A DNA stretch of 64,000 nt from Terriglobia bacterium (GTDB lineage Bacteria; Acidobacteriota; Polarisedimenticolia; Polarisedimenticolales; JAIQFR01). The stretch spans positions 1 to 64,000 of the forward strand of contig JAIQFR010000005.1 in the NCBI GenBank assembly GCA_020073205.1, given 5' to 3'. A model generated the notes under the pieces. It did not search any database, was not told the origin of the DNA, and saw nothing but the letters and a program-made list of their open reading frames with translations. This document shows positions 1 to 8,053 of this stretch, piece by piece. Both the position numbers and the translations under genes were made by a program. Every line of letters starts with the position of its first letter. Positions within the stretch are counted from its first letter, which is position 1.

Positions 1-281
1 ATCTCGACGCGGAGATCGTCCACCTGCAGCGCGTACAGCGCCGCCATCAGATGCTCCACCGTGCTGACCGCGACGCCGTCCTTCTGCAGGACCGTGGCGT
101 AGAAACTCGGACCCGTGTGATCGAGGGTCGCAGGGATCTCGACCTCCGGGTGATCGGTGCGCAAGAAGAGGATGCCCGCTCCCGCCTCGGCGGGAAGGAG
201 CCTCATTCGGACCTTGGCGCCGGAGTGCAGACCGACCCCGCGCACCTCGGCTTCCCTGGCGAGCGTCTGGCGGTTGTGCAC
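1..281 (-). CDS. lpxC: UDP-3-O-acyl-N-acetylglucosamine deacetylase, N-terminal part (runs off the left edge)
   Basis: LpxC is the zinc deacetylase that carries out the committed step of lipid A synthesis in the cytoplasm. About 93 N-terminal residues are visible. They include the GVGLHSG segment (residues 15-21) and TVEHLMAALYAL, whose His77 matches the first zinc-ligand histidine of the family. The GTG start at 281 is preceded by GGAGG about 9 bases upstream, and an in-frame stop lies a little further upstream with no other start between. The C-terminal zinc ligands and catalytic residues lie outside the window. It shows that the cell makes lipid A. The identification is firm even though the gene is partial. 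Confidence 0.92.
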   Translation of the reverse strand, partial: MHNRQTLAREAEVRGVGLHSGAKVRMRLLPAEAGAGILFLRTDHPEVEIPATLDHTGPSFYATVLQKDGVAVSTVEHLMAALYALQVDDLRVE

Positions 282-605
282 CGGCCCCGTCCTCCGGCCG
301 TCGGAATCCCGCGGGCACTATAACGTGAGCGCCGCCCGGCCGTCGACGGCCCGGCACGGTCCCGCCCTCTCCGCCCCGGGTTTCAGGCGGAACGGCCGGG
401 CACCGTGGACGTATTGCATCTTTCGTTGACCGATGGCGAGGGCTGGTGGTAAATAGGAGGGGGAAGGCGCAGCGACGAGCCGTGGGGGCGCTGGCGGGCG
501 GTCCCTGCGGACCCGGACCGGCGCCGACCGTCGCACCCGAGGGGTTCTCCAGCGATCGGTGGTCGAGTGGCCGCGAGCCCGGCAACCTCCGGCAAAGGTG
601 GTGGA
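282..605. other. Divergent intergenic region between lpxC and the TPR gene
   Basis: About 320 bases separate the divergent starts. A sigma70-like promoter facing right lies at 426-455 (listed separately). On the reverse strand a TATAGT hexamer at 317-322 could be the lpxC -10 box, but no convincing -35 accompanies it. The frames open here look like read-through of neighbouring genes and show no family resemblance. I see no RNA gene. Confidence 0.6.
426..455 (+). promoter_or_regulatory. Putative sigma70 promoter of the TPR/GAF/slt operon
   Basis: TTGACC (426-431) is followed after 18 bases by TAAATA (450-455). Transcription would start near 462, about 145 bases before the first likely start codon. 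The same two hexamers occur in front of the reverse-strand gene that starts at 14111, which supports reading them as a housekeeping promoter. Transcription was not tested. Confidence 0.45.
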
Positions 606-1826
606 GTGAGCCCGAGCGAGGAACGAAAGGACCTGCCGCCGGGCACGAGGGTGCGACGAGGCAGCGCGCGTCGGCCCTTGAAGATCGATGGCCGCGAGCC
701 TCGGAGCCTGTCGCCGAAGGAGTCCGACCATGCCGCCCATGCGGTCCTCTTCCTCGAGGAGGGTGTAGGCCGCTTCGGCGAGGGCGACCTGAAGGGGGCC
801 ATCGCGTCTTGGGAGAAGGCCCTCGAGTCGGATCCGGGCCTGGCCGAGGCGTGGAGCAACATCGGCAAGGCCAGCGAGATCGAGGGGCGCTACTTCGACG
901 CCGCGCGATCGTTCCGGCGCGCCATCGAGATCCGGCGGGACCAGCACGAGGCGTGGTTCCACCTCGGCAATTCGGAGGACAGTTGCGGGCACTTCGGGGA
1001 GGCGGTGACCGCCTACCGGGAAGCGGTCCGGCTCGAGCCGGGCCTGTACGAGGCCTGGAACAACATGGGAAACGCCTACGTCCACCTCGGTCGTCTCGAC
1101 GAGGCGGTGGAGTGCTATCGGCACGCGTTGTCGCGCCGACCCGGCTCGTACGAGTGCTGGGCGAACTTGGGGAACGCCCTGGTGGATCTCGCGGATCTCG
1201 ATTCGGCGATCGAGGCGTACCAGCGGGCGATCGAGATCCGGCCCGACGGGCACCAGGTCTGGTACAACCTCGCGTTCGCCCAGGCCTCGAGCGGCCGTCT
1301 CGTGGAGGCCGCGGAGGGATACCGCCGAGCGGCCGGCCTGCTCCCCGACGACTACGAGGTCTGGTACAACCTCGGGAACACCTGTCTCGAGATGGGCCGT
1401 TTCGACGAAGCGGTCGAGGCGTTCCGATCGGCGCTCAGGGGCGGCGACGGGGACCACGAGGTCTGGAACAATCTGGGCAACGCGCTCGCGCAGCAGGGAT
1501 GCCTCGTCGAGGCGACGGAGTGCTTCGAGCACGCGCTGCGGATCAAGCCGTCGTACGACCTCTCATGGAACAACCTCGGCAACGTTCTGGAGGAGCGCGG
1601 CGAACTCGCCCGGGCGACGAACGCCTACGACAGGGCGGTCTCGCTCGCGCCGTACCAAGCCACGTACCACCTCAATCTCGCGTCGGTGCTCGCCCGCCGC
1701 GGCGAGACCGACCGAGCCCGCGAGTCGCTCGCCCGGGCGCTCGGCCTCGCGCCCGAGTTACGCCAGCTCCTTCCGGGCTTCGCGGAGTTCGTCCCGATGC
1801 TCGGCCACCCGGACCTCCAGCTCTAG
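606..1826 (+). CDS. TPR-repeat protein (about 10 tandem repeats)
   Basis: A protein of about 406 residues built almost entirely of tetratricopeptide repeats, which form helical-hairpin scaffolds for protein-protein contacts. From about residue 45 a 34-residue period repeats, with the typical W-N-N/L-G-N pattern in helix A and the A-x-x-x-(Y/F)-x-x-A-(L/I) pattern in helix B. No signal peptide, membrane segment or catalytic domain is seen, so it is probably a cytoplasmic scaffold. The GTG at 606 follows a GGTGG-like site; an in-frame ATG at 567 is the alternative. A GAF-like gene follows after 17 bases, so the two are probably cotranscribed. The binding partner is unknown. Confidence 0.85.
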   Translation: MSPSEERKDLPPGTRVRRGSARRPLKIDGREPRSLSPKESDHAAHAVLFLEEGVGRFGEGDLKGAIASWEKALESDPGLAEAWSNIGKASEIEGRYFDAARSFRRAIEIRRDQHEAWFHLGNSEDSCGHFGEAVTAYREAVRLEPGLYEAWNNMGNAYVHLGRLDEAVECYRHALSRRPGSYECWANLGNALVDLADLDSAIEAYQRAIEIRPDGHQVWYNLAFAQASSGRLVEAAEGYRRAAGLLPDDYEVWYNLGNTCLEMGRFDEAVEAFRSALRGGDGDHEVWNNLGNALAQQGCLVEATECFEHALRIKPSYDLSWNNLGNVLEERGELARATNAYDRAVSLAPYQATYHLNLASVLARRGETDRARESLARALGLAPELRQLLPGFAEFVPMLGHPDLQL

Positions 1827-1843
1827 CGAAGGACGTGTGCGCG

Positions 1844-2785
1844 ATGAGCCTCGATCCCGATGAGGACAGCCCGACCCTCGAGACCCTCCACCGAAAGGTC
1901 GCATCCCTCGCCGACGCGGTGCGACCCGCGGAGGTCTTCCGGCGCCTCCTCGACGCCTCCCGGTTGTTCGTGCCCCGGTCCGCGGTCTTCCTCTCCCGGG
2001 ACGGGTGCTGGAAGGGCTGGGGCGCCTCGGGGTACGCGCGGGAAGCGTCGGAGCGTCTGCGCCAGGTCCGCGTGGTCGCGGGGGACGGACCGCTCGACCA
2101 TCTCGTGCGACCCGAAGGGGAGGGCGGCGGCGTGCCGCTGCCCGCCGATGCTCTGCCCGAGTTCGGACAGCCTCCCGCCGCCGAGACGCGGGGGATTCCG
2201 CTTCGCGCCGGCACGCGGACCATCGGCGTCTTGGTCGCTCAGCGCGCGCCGGGCGAGGAGCCCTGGTTTCCGGCGGCGCTCGGGATCCTGACGACGGCCG
2301 CTCGCCTGAGGCTCGAGCTGGACCTCACCCTGAGGAAGCTCCAAGGCGCCGCCACGCCTCATACGTCGGACGGCGTTCCCGCCCTCACGGCTCCTTCCGG
2401 ACCTCCCGCCCCGGAGCGACTCGCCGCTCCCGTCACGCCGGCGGAATCCTCGATCGCGCCGTGGCTCGGCCATCCAGCGACCCCGCCGGACGACTTGCGG
2501 CGCGAGGAAGCGCGCCGTTTCGCAAAACTCGTCGCAACGGACATCCGGCTCTACAACGAGGAGGCGGTGGTGCTCGGGCGGCGCGACCGGGACCTGTTCC
2601 GGCGCCTCGAGGAGCAGATCGAGAGGGGCCGGGAAGCCTTCGAGCGCCGCTTCCCCGATCTCGGCACGCCTGGCAGGGTCGTCCTGCACGAGGCGTACGT
2701 CGAGATCCTGGCGGGAGGCGACGCGGATCTGTTGCCGATGCCCGAAGCCGAGGAGCAGGGTCCCGAAGAGGCGCCCCAGGCCTGA
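1844..2785 (+). CDS. GAF-like domain protein with a conserved-looking helical C-terminal module
   Basis: A 313-residue soluble protein. Residues 15-165 look like a GAF-type sensor fold: alternating strands, an IGVLVAQR segment like the end of a GAF sheet, and a flanking helix. A Pro/Ala-rich linker (about 170-220) leads to a helical module (about 225-300) with an A-R-R-F-A-K-L start, a D-I-R-L-Y-N-E core and an ending close to L-A-G-G-D. I recall similar tails on regulatory proteins of acidobacteria and myxobacteria, but that is from memory. The ATG follows GAAGGA. No output domain such as a kinase or GGDEF is present, so it may act through the TPR partner encoded just upstream. The ligand is unknown. 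Confidence 0.6.
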   Translation: MSLDPDEDSPTLETLHRKVASLADAVRPAEVFRRLLDASRLFVPRSAVFLSRDGCWKGWGASGYAREASERLRQVRVVAGDGPLDHLVRPEGEGGGVPLPADALPEFGQPPAAETRGIPLRAGTRTIGVLVAQRAPGEEPWFPAALGILTTAARLRLELDLTLRKLQGAATPHTSDGVPALTAPSGPPAPERLAAPVTPAESSIAPWLGHPATPPDDLRREEARRFAKLVATDIRLYNEEAVVLGRRDRDLFRRLEEQIERGREAFERRFPDLGTPGRVVLHEAYVEILAGGDADLLPMPEAEEQGPEEAPQA

Positions 2786-2861
2786 TCCGGCGCCTCGCGC
2801 GCCCCGCGGGCGCGGCCGCGCGGTGGACCTTCGCCGCCCGTGCCGCTAACATCGGCGACCG

Positions 2862-5036
2862 ATGGTTCTTCGAGCCTGGCGCCCGCGCTCGCTGATGGTC
2901 GCCGCGATCGTCCTCGTGGCGGCGGGAGCGTCGCTCTGGTGGTGGACTCGGCCGCGTAGGTGGGACGATTCTACCCATCCGCCCCCACCGATCGAGCGGG
3001 CGATCGCGCGGTACGGAGCGGGGAAGCCGCGGGAGGCCGAGGAAGACGTTCGGCGATTCCTGCGCACCTATCGCGCTCCCGCTTGGGAGCCCCGGGCGCG
3101 CGTGCTGGCGGCCTGGAGCCTGGCGTCGCGCGGACGCGCCGCGGAAATCCCGTCGATCCTCCCGTCCCCGCTCGATCCGGGCGAGCCGCTTGCGGCCCAC
3201 GTCGATCTTCTCCGGGCCCGCGGTCTCCTGGCCATCGGGCGGTGGAACGACGCCCTCGCGGTGGCGGGAAGGGCGGCGGCCGTGGAGGGATTTCCCGGCC
3301 GGGAGGAGGCCCTCCGATGCCAGGCGGCGGCGCTGGAGGGATGCGGGCGCGACCGGGAGGCGGCGGCGGTGCTCGACCGCGCCGGAAGCCCGGCGCTGCG
3401 TTTCGAGGCCGCGCGCATCGCGCTCCGCCACGCGGATCGCCAGGGGGCGAGGCGGCGCCTGACCGCGATCCTCCTCGAAGCTTCACCGGGCGACGACTCG
3501 GAGCGCGCTCTCGACACGCTCCTGACCGAGTTCCCGGACGCAGGGTCGAGATTCCTCCCGGCGGAGCGATCGCTCGCGCTCCGCGCCGCGCGCCGCACCA
3601 GGGACGCCGGGCGAGCCCAGGCCGCCCTCGATCTGGTCGAGGCCCTGCGTCCCAAGGGTGCCGGACCCGCCGCCCTTACCGCGGACGAGGCGCTCCTCGA
3701 GGCGGACCTGCTCGTAAAGCTCGGTCGCGACCCGGAGGCGGAGGCGTTCGTGATCCGCGCGGCGCGAGGTGACGCGGAGAGTGCCGCCGGCGCCCGGTAT
3801 CTGCGCGCGAAACTCGACCTCGCGCGGGGGCGTGGCGGTGCGTACCGCGCCGGCCTCGAAGGACTGGCTTCGGCCGCCGGTGCATCCAGATGGCGGCTCC
3901 AGGCGCTGGCCGACCTCGCCCGGATCGAGGAGGGGCGGCCGTCGGAAACTGCGCTCCGGGCGTACCGGCGTTATCGCGACGTGGCCGGGAGCGCGGCGGA
4001 GCCGAGCCTCCTGTGGCGCGAGGCGTGGAACGCGTACGACCTGGGGCATGCCGATCAGGCCGACGCAGGAATGCGCCGCGTGTTGGACCGGCGCGACGCG
4101 CCGGACGGGATCCGCGCCGCAGCGCTCTACTGGGCGGGCCGCCGAGAGGAGCAGGCGGGCCGGAGCGCCGACTCGCGAAGCCAGTACCAGGAAATCGTCG
4201 CGCGATGGCCGAACCACTACTACGGGATGCTGGCGGCTCGTCGGCTCGGCGTCGCACCGCCCCGGCTCGCCGACCGACCGGTGCCCCCGTCGCCGGATCC
4301 GACGTCCCCGGTGTCGCGACGCTGGCTCGTCGCGGCGAGGTCGCTGCGTTCGATCAAGCTCTGGGAAGCGGCCTCCGCCGCCTACCGCGCCGCGGCCGGT
4401 GCGGCGGGGCCACGCTCGCGCTCCGTGGCGCTGGAGGCGGCGGACGCGGCGCTCTCGGAGGGAGCGGATGGAGACGCGGTCCAGCTCGTGCTCCTGGCCG
4501 TCAAGGATCGGGATTCCGCCAACCTCGCGGGGCTAACGCTCCGAGAGGCTCGTCTCGTCGTGCCGGCGCAGGATCCGGAGCGGCTCGCCGGAATCGCCCG
4601 CGCGTCGGGGCTCGACCCGGCGCTGGTCGCCGCCGTGGTCCTCCAGGAGAGCGCGTTCAACCCCCTCGCGCTCTCCTCCGCCGGAGCCCGCGGACTCCTC
4701 CAGCTCATGCCCGCGACCGGCGAGGAGGTCGCTCGGCGAATCGGATTGGCGGGATTCCGAGCCGATCGGTTGTTCGAGCCCGAGACGAATCTCAGGCTGG
4801 GCTGTGCCTACTTCCGGGACCTCCTGACCCGGCTCGGATCGCTTCCCGTCGCGCTGGCGGCGTACAACGCCGGCGCCTCGAGGGCCGTCCGCTGGACGGC
4901 TTCAGGAGACGACCCCGACGGGGAGCGCTACGTGGAGCGTATCCCGATCCCCGATACCCGCGGGTACGTGAAGCGCATCCTCGCCAACGTCCGGCTGTAC
5001 CGGATCGCCTACTCCGAGGGGCTGGGCGCGAGGTGA
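2862..5036 (+). CDS. slt: Soluble lytic murein transglycosylase (Slt70-like)
   Basis: This enzyme cleaves the MurNAc-GlcNAc bond of peptidoglycan with formation of 1,6-anhydro-MurNAc, in the periplasm. The 724-residue protein starts with a signal-anchor (about residues 10-27). A long Ala/Arg-rich helical superhelix follows (about 40-560), then a C-terminal SLT domain. The SLT domain shows VVLQESAFNP with catalytic Glu596, then AGARGLLQLMPATG, and AAYNAGASR near the end. The length and domain order fit the Slt70 family. The stop overlaps the start of the following permease gene (GTGA), so the two are translationally coupled. The membrane anchor would keep it on the periplasmic face. Confidence 0.88.
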   Translation: MVLRAWRPRSLMVAAIVLVAAGASLWWWTRPRRWDDSTHPPPPIERAIARYGAGKPREAEEDVRRFLRTYRAPAWEPRARVLAAWSLASRGRAAEIPSILPSPLDPGEPLAAHVDLLRARGLLAIGRWNDALAVAGRAAAVEGFPGREEALRCQAAALEGCGRDREAAAVLDRAGSPALRFEAARIALRHADRQGARRRLTAILLEASPGDDSERALDTLLTEFPDAGSRFLPAERSLALRAARRTRDAGRAQAALDLVEALRPKGAGPAALTADEALLEADLLVKLGRDPEAEAFVIRAARGDAESAAGARYLRAKLDLARGRGGAYRAGLEGLASAAGASRWRLQALADLARIEEGRPSETALRAYRRYRDVAGSAAEPSLLWREAWNAYDLGHADQADAGMRRVLDRRDAPDGIRAAALYWAGRREEQAGRSADSRSQYQEIVARWPNHYYGMLAARRLGVAPPRLADRPVPPSPDPTSPVSRRWLVAARSLRSIKLWEAASAAYRAAAGAAGPRSRSVALEAADAALSEGADGDAVQLVLLAVKDRDSANLAGLTLREARLVVPAQDPERLAGIARASGLDPALVAAVVLQESAFNPLALSSAGARGLLQLMPATGEEVARRIGLAGFRADRLFEPETNLRLGCAYFRDLLTRLGSLPVALAAYNAGASRAVRWTASGDDPDGERYVERIPIPDTRGYVKRILANVRLYRIAYSEGLGAR

Positions 5037-5980
5037 GCCCCGAGGCTCGTCGGAGGATCGTGGGAGCGCGGCCCCCCTTCACGCGATCTAGGGTGGCCGC
5101 GGACGCCGCGCTCCTGCTGGCGACCGCGGTCTGGGGCACGAGCTTCGTGATCGTGCGCGAGGCGCTCGCCGAGGTTTCTCCGCTGGCCTTCGTGGCGTTG
5201 CGGTTCAGCGTCGCGGCGCTTCTCCTGGGCCCGTTCGTGGTGTGGCGTGGCGGGCTGCCGTCCCGGCGCGAGGTCGGCGCGGGCGCCGCCGTCGGCATCT
5301 GCCTGTTCCTCGGCTTCGCGACCCAGACCGAGGGACTGACGACCGAGGGACCGGCCCGCGCGGCGTTCCTCACGGGCCTCGGCGTCGTGATGGTCCCGGT
5401 GCTTCAGGTCGCGATCTACCGTCGCGTTCCTCCACCCCTCTCGCTCGCGGGAGTCGCGCTGGCCGCGGGCGGGCTCGCCACGATGACGGGCATCGGCGGC
5501 GGGGGCCCCTCGCGCGGCGATCTCCTGCTCGTCGCCTGCGCGGCCGCCTTCGCGCTCCAGATCCTCGCGGTGGATCGGTTCACCGCGGCGATCGGACCGC
5601 TTCGGCTCCTCGCCGTGGAGCTCGCGGTCGTGGCGGCGCTGGCTTGGCCGGCGGCCTTCGCGCTCGAGCCGGTCCTCATGCCCCGGAGCGCGGCGGGTTG
5701 GGGGGCGGTCGCCTCGATGGCGTTGCTCGCCACGCTCGGTGCTCTCCTCGCGCAGAACTGGTCGCAGCAGCGCACCCCCCCCACACGCGCCGCCGTGATT
5801 CTCACCCTGGAGCCGGTGTTCGCCGCGCTCTGCTCGAACCTGGTGACCGGCGAGAAGCTCCGCGGCGCCGCTCTCGTGGGCTCCCTGCTCGTCCTCGCGG
5901 GGATGCTCGCCGCCGAGATGCCCGGGCGACGGGCCACGAAAGGCGGAGCGGAGGATGCCGCGGCCTTCGGGCGCGGATAA
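5033..5980 (+). CDS. EamA/DMT-family transporter
   Basis: A 315-residue membrane protein with about ten hydrophobic segments arranged as two five-helix halves, the pattern of the drug/metabolite transporter superfamily. Typical family signatures are W-G-T-S-F near the first helix and a second-repeat segment containing L-T-L-E-P-V-F-A-A. These proteins export or import small metabolites across the inner membrane; the substrate cannot be told from sequence. The GTG start at 5033 lies within the stop of the transglycosylase gene, so expression is probably coupled, although a functional link is not obvious. Confidence 0.85.
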   Translation: MSPEARRRIVGARPPFTRSRVAADAALLLATAVWGTSFVIVREALAEVSPLAFVALRFSVAALLLGPFVVWRGGLPSRREVGAGAAVGICLFLGFATQTEGLTTEGPARAAFLTGLGVVMVPVLQVAIYRRVPPPLSLAGVALAAGGLATMTGIGGGGPSRGDLLLVACAAAFALQILAVDRFTAAIGPLRLLAVELAVVAALAWPAAFALEPVLMPRSAAGWGAVASMALLATLGALLAQNWSQQRTPPTRAAVILTLEPVFAALCSNLVTGEKLRGAALVGSLLVLAGMLAAEMPGRRATKGGAEDAAAFGRG

Positions 5981-6017
5981 ACTATCCTGTGAGTCCGCAC
6001 GTTTCCCGGAGGATCTC

Positions 6018-6971
6018 ATGCAACGCATGCTCGGCATCGTGGTGACGACGACGGTCCTCTCGTTCATGGCGCCGGCGGCCTCGGCCGACGAGAGGCGGAT
6101 CGGTCGCTTCGCCGTGGACACGCTGGCCGACGGGATCTACCTCTTCCGGCCGGCCGACGCCGGATCGGAGCGGACGAACTCCCTCGTGGTCGAGCGAGAC
6201 GACGGCTTGCTCGTCGTGGACGCGCAGCCGTCGCCCGCGGCCGCCGAGGAGTTGCTCCGGGCGGTCGCGCGGATCACTCCCAAGCCGGTGCGCTATCTCG
6301 TCCTCTCGCACCCCCACGCCGATGCGGCCGGAGGGGCGTCCGCATTCCCTCTCGAGACCGCCGTGATCGCCTCCCAGGGTTGCCACGACGCGATCGCGGA
6401 CGCCGGCTACGATTTCGGCGCGGAGGCGAGAGCTAGAGGGGGGAACGACTTCAAGGAGCCGAAGCGGCGAATTCCGACGGTGATCCCGGTCGGGACCCTC
6501 CTCCTCGACGACACGAAGCACCTCGTGCGGGTCTTCCCGCTCCCGAAGATGCCGGCCCATTCCGTCGGCGACCTCGTGGTGTGGGTCCCCGACTCGGGGG
6601 TGATCGCGATCGGAGATCTCCTGTTTCCGTCGCGCGCGCTCTGGATCAAGGGCGGGGATCTCGGCAACTGGATCGACGTCCTGAACGGCCTTCTCGAGGA
6701 GCGGCCGAAGATCGTGGTGACCCTCAGAGGCCCGGCGGAAGACACCCTGGAGATGCGGCGGACCCGTGACGCGGTGGCGTGGATTCGAGGCCAGGTTCAA
6801 CAGGCGTTCGTCGACCGGCTCGCCCCCGGGATCATGCCGGATCGGATCATGGAATCGCCCGACCTCGCCAGCCAGTTCGGCCCGGAGGTTCCTCGGCCGA
6901 CGCTCCGTGCGCTGATCGAGCAGGCGGTGCGGGAGGTCCAGGAGTTCCGGCGAAGGCACAGCATTTCGTGA
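6018..6971 (+). CDS. Exported metallo-beta-lactamase-fold protein with a degenerate metal site
   Basis: A 317-residue protein with a signal peptide (residues 1 to about 23, ending in ASA). The fold is recognisable: N-S-L-V-V then D-D-G-L-L-V-V-D, the HxHxD loop as SHPHADAAGG (His98, His100, Asp102), a PAHS motif (His181) and IGDLLF (Asp200). Two usual ligands are missing: the His after Asp102 is Ala, and the PGHG-like motif near residue 236 reads TLRG. It therefore could bind at most one metal normally, or may be non-hydrolytic. The ATG at 6018 has a clear GGAGGA site. Closest in plan to the exported quinoprotein-relay/SoxH-like hydrolases. Substrate unknown. Confidence 0.75.
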   Translation: MQRMLGIVVTTTVLSFMAPAASADERRIGRFAVDTLADGIYLFRPADAGSERTNSLVVERDDGLLVVDAQPSPAAAEELLRAVARITPKPVRYLVLSHPHADAAGGASAFPLETAVIASQGCHDAIADAGYDFGAEARARGGNDFKEPKRRIPTVIPVGTLLLDDTKHLVRVFPLPKMPAHSVGDLVVWVPDSGVIAIGDLLFPSRALWIKGGDLGNWIDVLNGLLEERPKIVVTLRGPAEDTLEMRRTRDAVAWIRGQVQQAFVDRLAPGIMPDRIMESPDLASQFGPEVPRPTLRALIEQAVREVQEFRRRHSIS

Positions 6972-6995
6972 TCCCTCGAGAGCGCCGCGGGGAAA

Positions 6996-7226
6996 TCATC
7001 GACCCGGCCGGCGACGGACGATCCCGTCCCTGACGCCGCGGCCGGCCCGTTTCAGGCGATCGAGGATCGCGCGCGCGAATCGGCTGTGGCCGCTCAGGAT
7101 CGCGAGTCCCGCGAGGACGAGGACCCACCCCTGGATGAGAGGAAGGAACCCCGCGACGACTCCCACCGCAATGAGCGTCAGTCCGAGGATCCAGTCGGCG
7201 ATCCTACGTGCTCGCGAGGCGCTCAC
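6996..7226 (-). CDS. Small two-helix membrane protein
   Basis: A 76-residue protein with two close hydrophobic helices (about residues 10-27 and 33-46) joined by a short P-L-I-Q-G-W turn. A basic Arg/Lys-rich tail follows. It resembles the small PGPGW-type membrane proteins, but I cannot name a function. The GTG start at 7226 overlaps the dapF stop, making it the last gene of the hslV-hslU-lipoprotein-dapF run and translationally coupled to dapF. The basic tail would face the cytoplasm by the positive-inside rule. Confidence 0.65.
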   Translation of the reverse strand: MSASRARRIADWILGLTLIAVGVVAGFLPLIQGWVLVLAGLAILSGHSRFARAILDRLKRAGRGVRDGIVRRRPGR

Positions 7227-8053
7227 CCCTCGAACCCCAGGGTCGCCTCGTGCGCTAAGGTGCCCTCGAAGACCACACGCGCGTCCCCCTCGAGGATCGC
7301 CGCCTCCGGCGCGTCCTTCGGCCCCGGCAGTTCCACGAGAAGCGGGATCCCGCTCCGAGGCGACACCCGCACCGAATCCCCGGTCCAGCCGAGGAGCCTC
7401 GCGGCGTGGGCCGCGGCAACGGCACCGCTTCCGCAGGCGAGCGTCTCCCCCTCGACGCCGCGCTCCCACGTTCGCACGGCGATACCGTCGTGCCGGCGCC
7501 CCATGACGTCGACGTTGGTCCCTTCGGTGCCGAATTGCGGGTGGAGGCGGAGCGCGGGCCCCCATGCCTCGAGCGGGGCGCAAGCCACGTCCACCACCGG
7601 CACGACGAAATGGGGAACTCCGGAGAGCACCTCCCGTCCGCCGACGATCGTGCCCGAGACGTCGAGCTCGAGCGTCCGCCCGGCGCGGGGGGGAGGAAGG
7701 ACCAGTCGGACGCGATCGCCGAGAATCCGGGCCGGGACGTCGCCCACCGAGGTCTCGAGGACCAGGGTCTCGTGGACGAGGCTCTCGAGCACGGCGAACC
7801 GCGCAGCGCAGCGGCAGCCGTTTCCGCAGAACGCGGGGACGCCGTCCGGGTTGACGAACACGACGCGGATCCTGCCGGCCGAGGACGGCGTGACCACGAG
7901 GACGCCATCCGCGCCGACCGAGAGGCCCCGGCGGCACACTCGACGGGCCCACGACGCGAGCCCGTCCCCGAGCGCCTCCGCCTCGCGCGCGCCGATGACC
8001 ACGAAATCGTTGCCCGCCCCGGACATCTTGACGATCCGCATGCCGGCGATCAT
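7223..8053 (-). CDS. dapF: Diaminopimelate epimerase
   Basis: DapF interconverts LL- and meso-diaminopimelate for lysine and peptidoglycan synthesis, using two cysteines as acid/base without cofactor. Both are visible: the first in FCGNGCRCAARF and the second in LACGSGAVAAA. The N-terminal K-M-x-G-A-G-N-D-F signature is also present. The length (276 residues) is normal. The ATG at 8053 overlaps the upstream stop (ATGA) and is preceded by GGAGAG, so I prefer it to the inner ATG at 8041. It sits in a reverse-strand operon behind an FN3 lipoprotein gene. Function is assigned with high confidence. Confidence 0.95.
   Translation of the reverse strand: MIAGMRIVKMSGAGNDFVVIGAREAEALGDGLASWARRVCRRGLSVGADGVLVVTPSSAGRIRVVFVNPDGVPAFCGNGCRCAARFAVLESLVHETLVLETSVGDVPARILGDRVRLVLPPPRAGRTLELDVSGTIVGGREVLSGVPHFVVPVVDVACAPLEAWGPALRLHPQFGTEGTNVDVMGRRHDGIAVRTWERGVEGETLACGSGAVAAAHAARLLGWTGDSVRVSPRSGIPLLVELPGPKDAPEAAILEGDARVVFEGTLAHEATLGFEG

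Noticed and set aside
318-1532. Reverse open frame of 404 codons with apparent repeats
   Set aside because: The repeats mirror the 34-residue TPR period of the forward gene.
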